From positions 2,170,001-2,234,000 of the forward strand of contig NZ_CP047211.1 in assembly GCF_030408795.1 (NCBI RefSeq): a stretch of 64,000 nucleotides of DNA, given 5' to 3'. This stretch comes from Corynebacterium hansenii. GTDB taxonomy: Bacteria > Actinomycetota > Actinomycetes > Mycobacteriales > Mycobacteriaceae. Positions 62,728 through 64,000 of the stretch are shown here, in pieces. The position numbers and the translations under genes are program-made. Position 1 is the stretch's first letter; every line of letters starts with the position of its first letter. The notes under the pieces were generated by a model. The model was not told where the DNA came from and did no database searches. It saw only the letters and a program-made list of their open reading frames with translations.

Positions 62728-64000
62728 CTAGACCCGAACGCCGTTGACGGTCAGGGAACCGTCCGCGTTGACCGTGACGTCGGCGGCCATCGCGGCCGCC
62801 ATGTTCATGCGCATGTGCGAGCCGCGGCCATCCGTGCGGTCGAGCGGGTAACCCGAATCGATGGCGGTGGCCTCGAGGACCTTGACGCGCTGCTCGTCGG
62901 TGAGGTCGGGGTGCGTCGTCGCCAGCAGGCCCGCGTAGCCCTTCGGCACCGACACCGGGGCGCCGGCCTCGCCGACGCGCTCGAAACCGTAGGACATGCG
63001 CTCGGTGTACTGCGACACCGCGGCGTCGTCGGGCAGGTACGGGGTGTCGTTGGCGACGCACTCGGCCAGCGTCGCGCCGCAGCGCCACTCCAGCTCGGCG
63101 CGTACCTCGGCGGCGGCGGCCTGGATGAGCGGGCGGAACTCCGCGTCCGCCCAGCGGTCGGCGGCGGCCTGGTTGCCCATCATGCGGCCGCCCATGACGT
63201 CGAGCGGGTAGTGGACGCCCATGACCAGGCGGGACTGGCCGGCCTCGGAGGAACGGGCCTGGATCTGCGGGGCGACCTCCGGCAGCATCATGGCCATCAG
63301 CGTCGCGGTCCAGGCGGCCTTGTTGGTGTGGCCCGACGGGTAGGACGGGGTCTCCGAGTACGGGTCGTCGTCGCCCGGGTTGTCGCGGTAGTAGCGCTCG
63401 ATGCGGTCGGGCGCGACCACGAAGGGGCGGTCGTAGTTGTACGTGTACTTCTCCGCGAACGACGACGACGCCACTCCGCCCGCACGGGCGAGGTTCCCGG
63501 ACATCAGCGCGGTCATCTTGGGCAGCCGTCCCTCCTCGACCGCGGCCCGGAAGTGGGCGCCGAGGTTCTCGCCGAACCCGGCGGAGAGGTTCACCAGCGG
63601 GTCGTCGTGATCGTCCTGCAGCGCGAGCAGCTGGGCCGCGCGGTCGTCCTTCGCGGCGTTGTTGATGCGCACGACGATCTCGAGGTTCTCGTCCATGACC
63701 TCGGGATGGTTCTGCTGCAGGTCACGGAACGGATCGACCACGGAATGGTAGAACCCGCCCTCGTCCGACGCATCGGACTTGAACGCGCGGGCGACGAGGT
63801 CGGCCGGGAACGGCTGCGGGACGGGCGCGCCGTTTTCGTCGACGGCGACGGCCTCCTGCCCCTGGAGGAAGCTCGGCGCGCCCATCGGCGGGAGGCCACC
63901 GGTGCCCTGGGCGGACTCGCGGGAGGGCAGGCCCGGGAGCTCCTGGGCGATGGCGGCCGGCGCCAACGGAAGGGTGATGGCGAGGGCGGTGACGGCGGCG
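62728..64000 (-). CDS. Secreted PAP2-family acid phosphatase (partial)
   Basis: At least 424 aa; the start lies beyond the window. The end of a signal peptide is visible (ALAITLPLAPAAIAQ, with a likely cut after AIA). The class A acid phosphatase motifs are all present: KYTYNYDRP (Kx6RP), PSYPSGHT and SRLVMGVHYPLD. A Cys pair (CGATLAEC) may form a disulfide. The C-terminal 90 residues (about 322-412) are outside the core. It would release phosphate from extracellular esters. TAG stop at 62728 lies after a repeat cluster. Confidence 0.92.
   Translation of the reverse strand, partial: AAVTALAITLPLAPAAIAQELPGLPSRESAQGTGGLPPMGAPSFLQGQEAVAVDENGAPVPQPFPADLVARAFKSDASDEGGFYHSVVDPFRDLQQNHPEVMDENLEIVVRINNAAKDDRAAQLLALQDDHDDPLVNLSAGFGENLGAHFRAAVEEGRLPKMTALMSGNLARAGGVASSSFAEKYTYNYDRPFVVAPDRIERYYRDNPGDDDPYSETPSYPSGHTNKAAWTATLMAMMLPEVAPQIQARSSEAGQSRLVMGVHYPLDVMGGRMMGNQAAADRWADAEFRPLIQAAAAEVRAELEWRCGATLAECVANDTPYLPDDAAVSQYTERMSYGFERVGEAGAPVSVPKGYAGLLATTHPDLTDEQRVKVLEATAIDSGYPLDRTDGRGSHMRMNMAAAMAADVTVNADGSLTVNGVRV

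Overview
The window is high-GC actinobacterial DNA (about 70% GC by eye) and reads as a Corynebacterium chromosome. The evidence is gene content and order: dnaG, dgt, glyS, a Zur-type regulator, uppS, recO, era, a CorC-type CBS protein, ybeY, phoH, rsmE, dnaJ, hrcA, hemW, fadD15 and malQ lie in the arrangement familiar from corynebacteria. Mycothiol-linked formaldehyde detoxification, a CmtR-type sensor, McbR-type boxes and many leaderless start codons point the same way. The species cannot be fixed from the sequence alone.

Layout. 1-4468: the end of a phage-like integrated element. It has a tightly overlapping operon (WhiB-like regulator, two unknowns, scaffold-like protein, HK97-type capsid protein), then a stand-alone zinc-finger primase-polymerase-like protein and a low-GC orphan gene, and stops at the 3' end of a tRNA-Asn. 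No tail, portal, terminase or integrase gene is visible in this part. 4469-10522: a TPP riboswitch driving a ThiD-TenA fusion, a mycothiol-dependent formaldehyde dehydrogenase (frameshifted at its 5' end) with a metallo-beta-lactamase hydrolase, and a GntR-controlled ABC transporter. 10572-32856: the conserved core (DNA replication, dNTP control, translation, RNA processing, heat shock), mostly on the minus strand from 18 to 32 kb. 33013-43630: hemW, fadD15, malQ, brnQ, small membrane proteins and an M3 oligopeptidase.

43721-54230: PH-domain, DUF1266, esterase and AAA ATPase genes, a YdbT-like PH protein broken by one missing base, then the trehalose/maltose pair treS-mak. 54239-62347: a metal and sulfur section. 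An uncharacterised gene has both an McbR-type operator and a SAM-IV-like riboswitch. It is followed by cmtR and a Cd/Pb-type P-ATPase, an ABC exporter, a second McbR-type box above tiny ORFs, a diacylglycerol-kinase-like gene, and aecD under a third McbR-type box. 62728-64000: a secreted PAP2 acid phosphatase that runs off the window.

The most unusual signals are these: the capsid-bearing island; nine copies of the 10-mer GTCGCAAAGC scattered through the core genes; a 64-nt palindromic element at two sites; a 28-bp operator-like array above the AAA ATPase; sulfur-type regulation of genes of unknown function; and a DnaG whose zinc ligands are mostly replaced. Many starts were decided by a TANNNT or CATGAT -10 hexamer ending 6-8 nt before the start codon, which is a leaderless promoter pattern.
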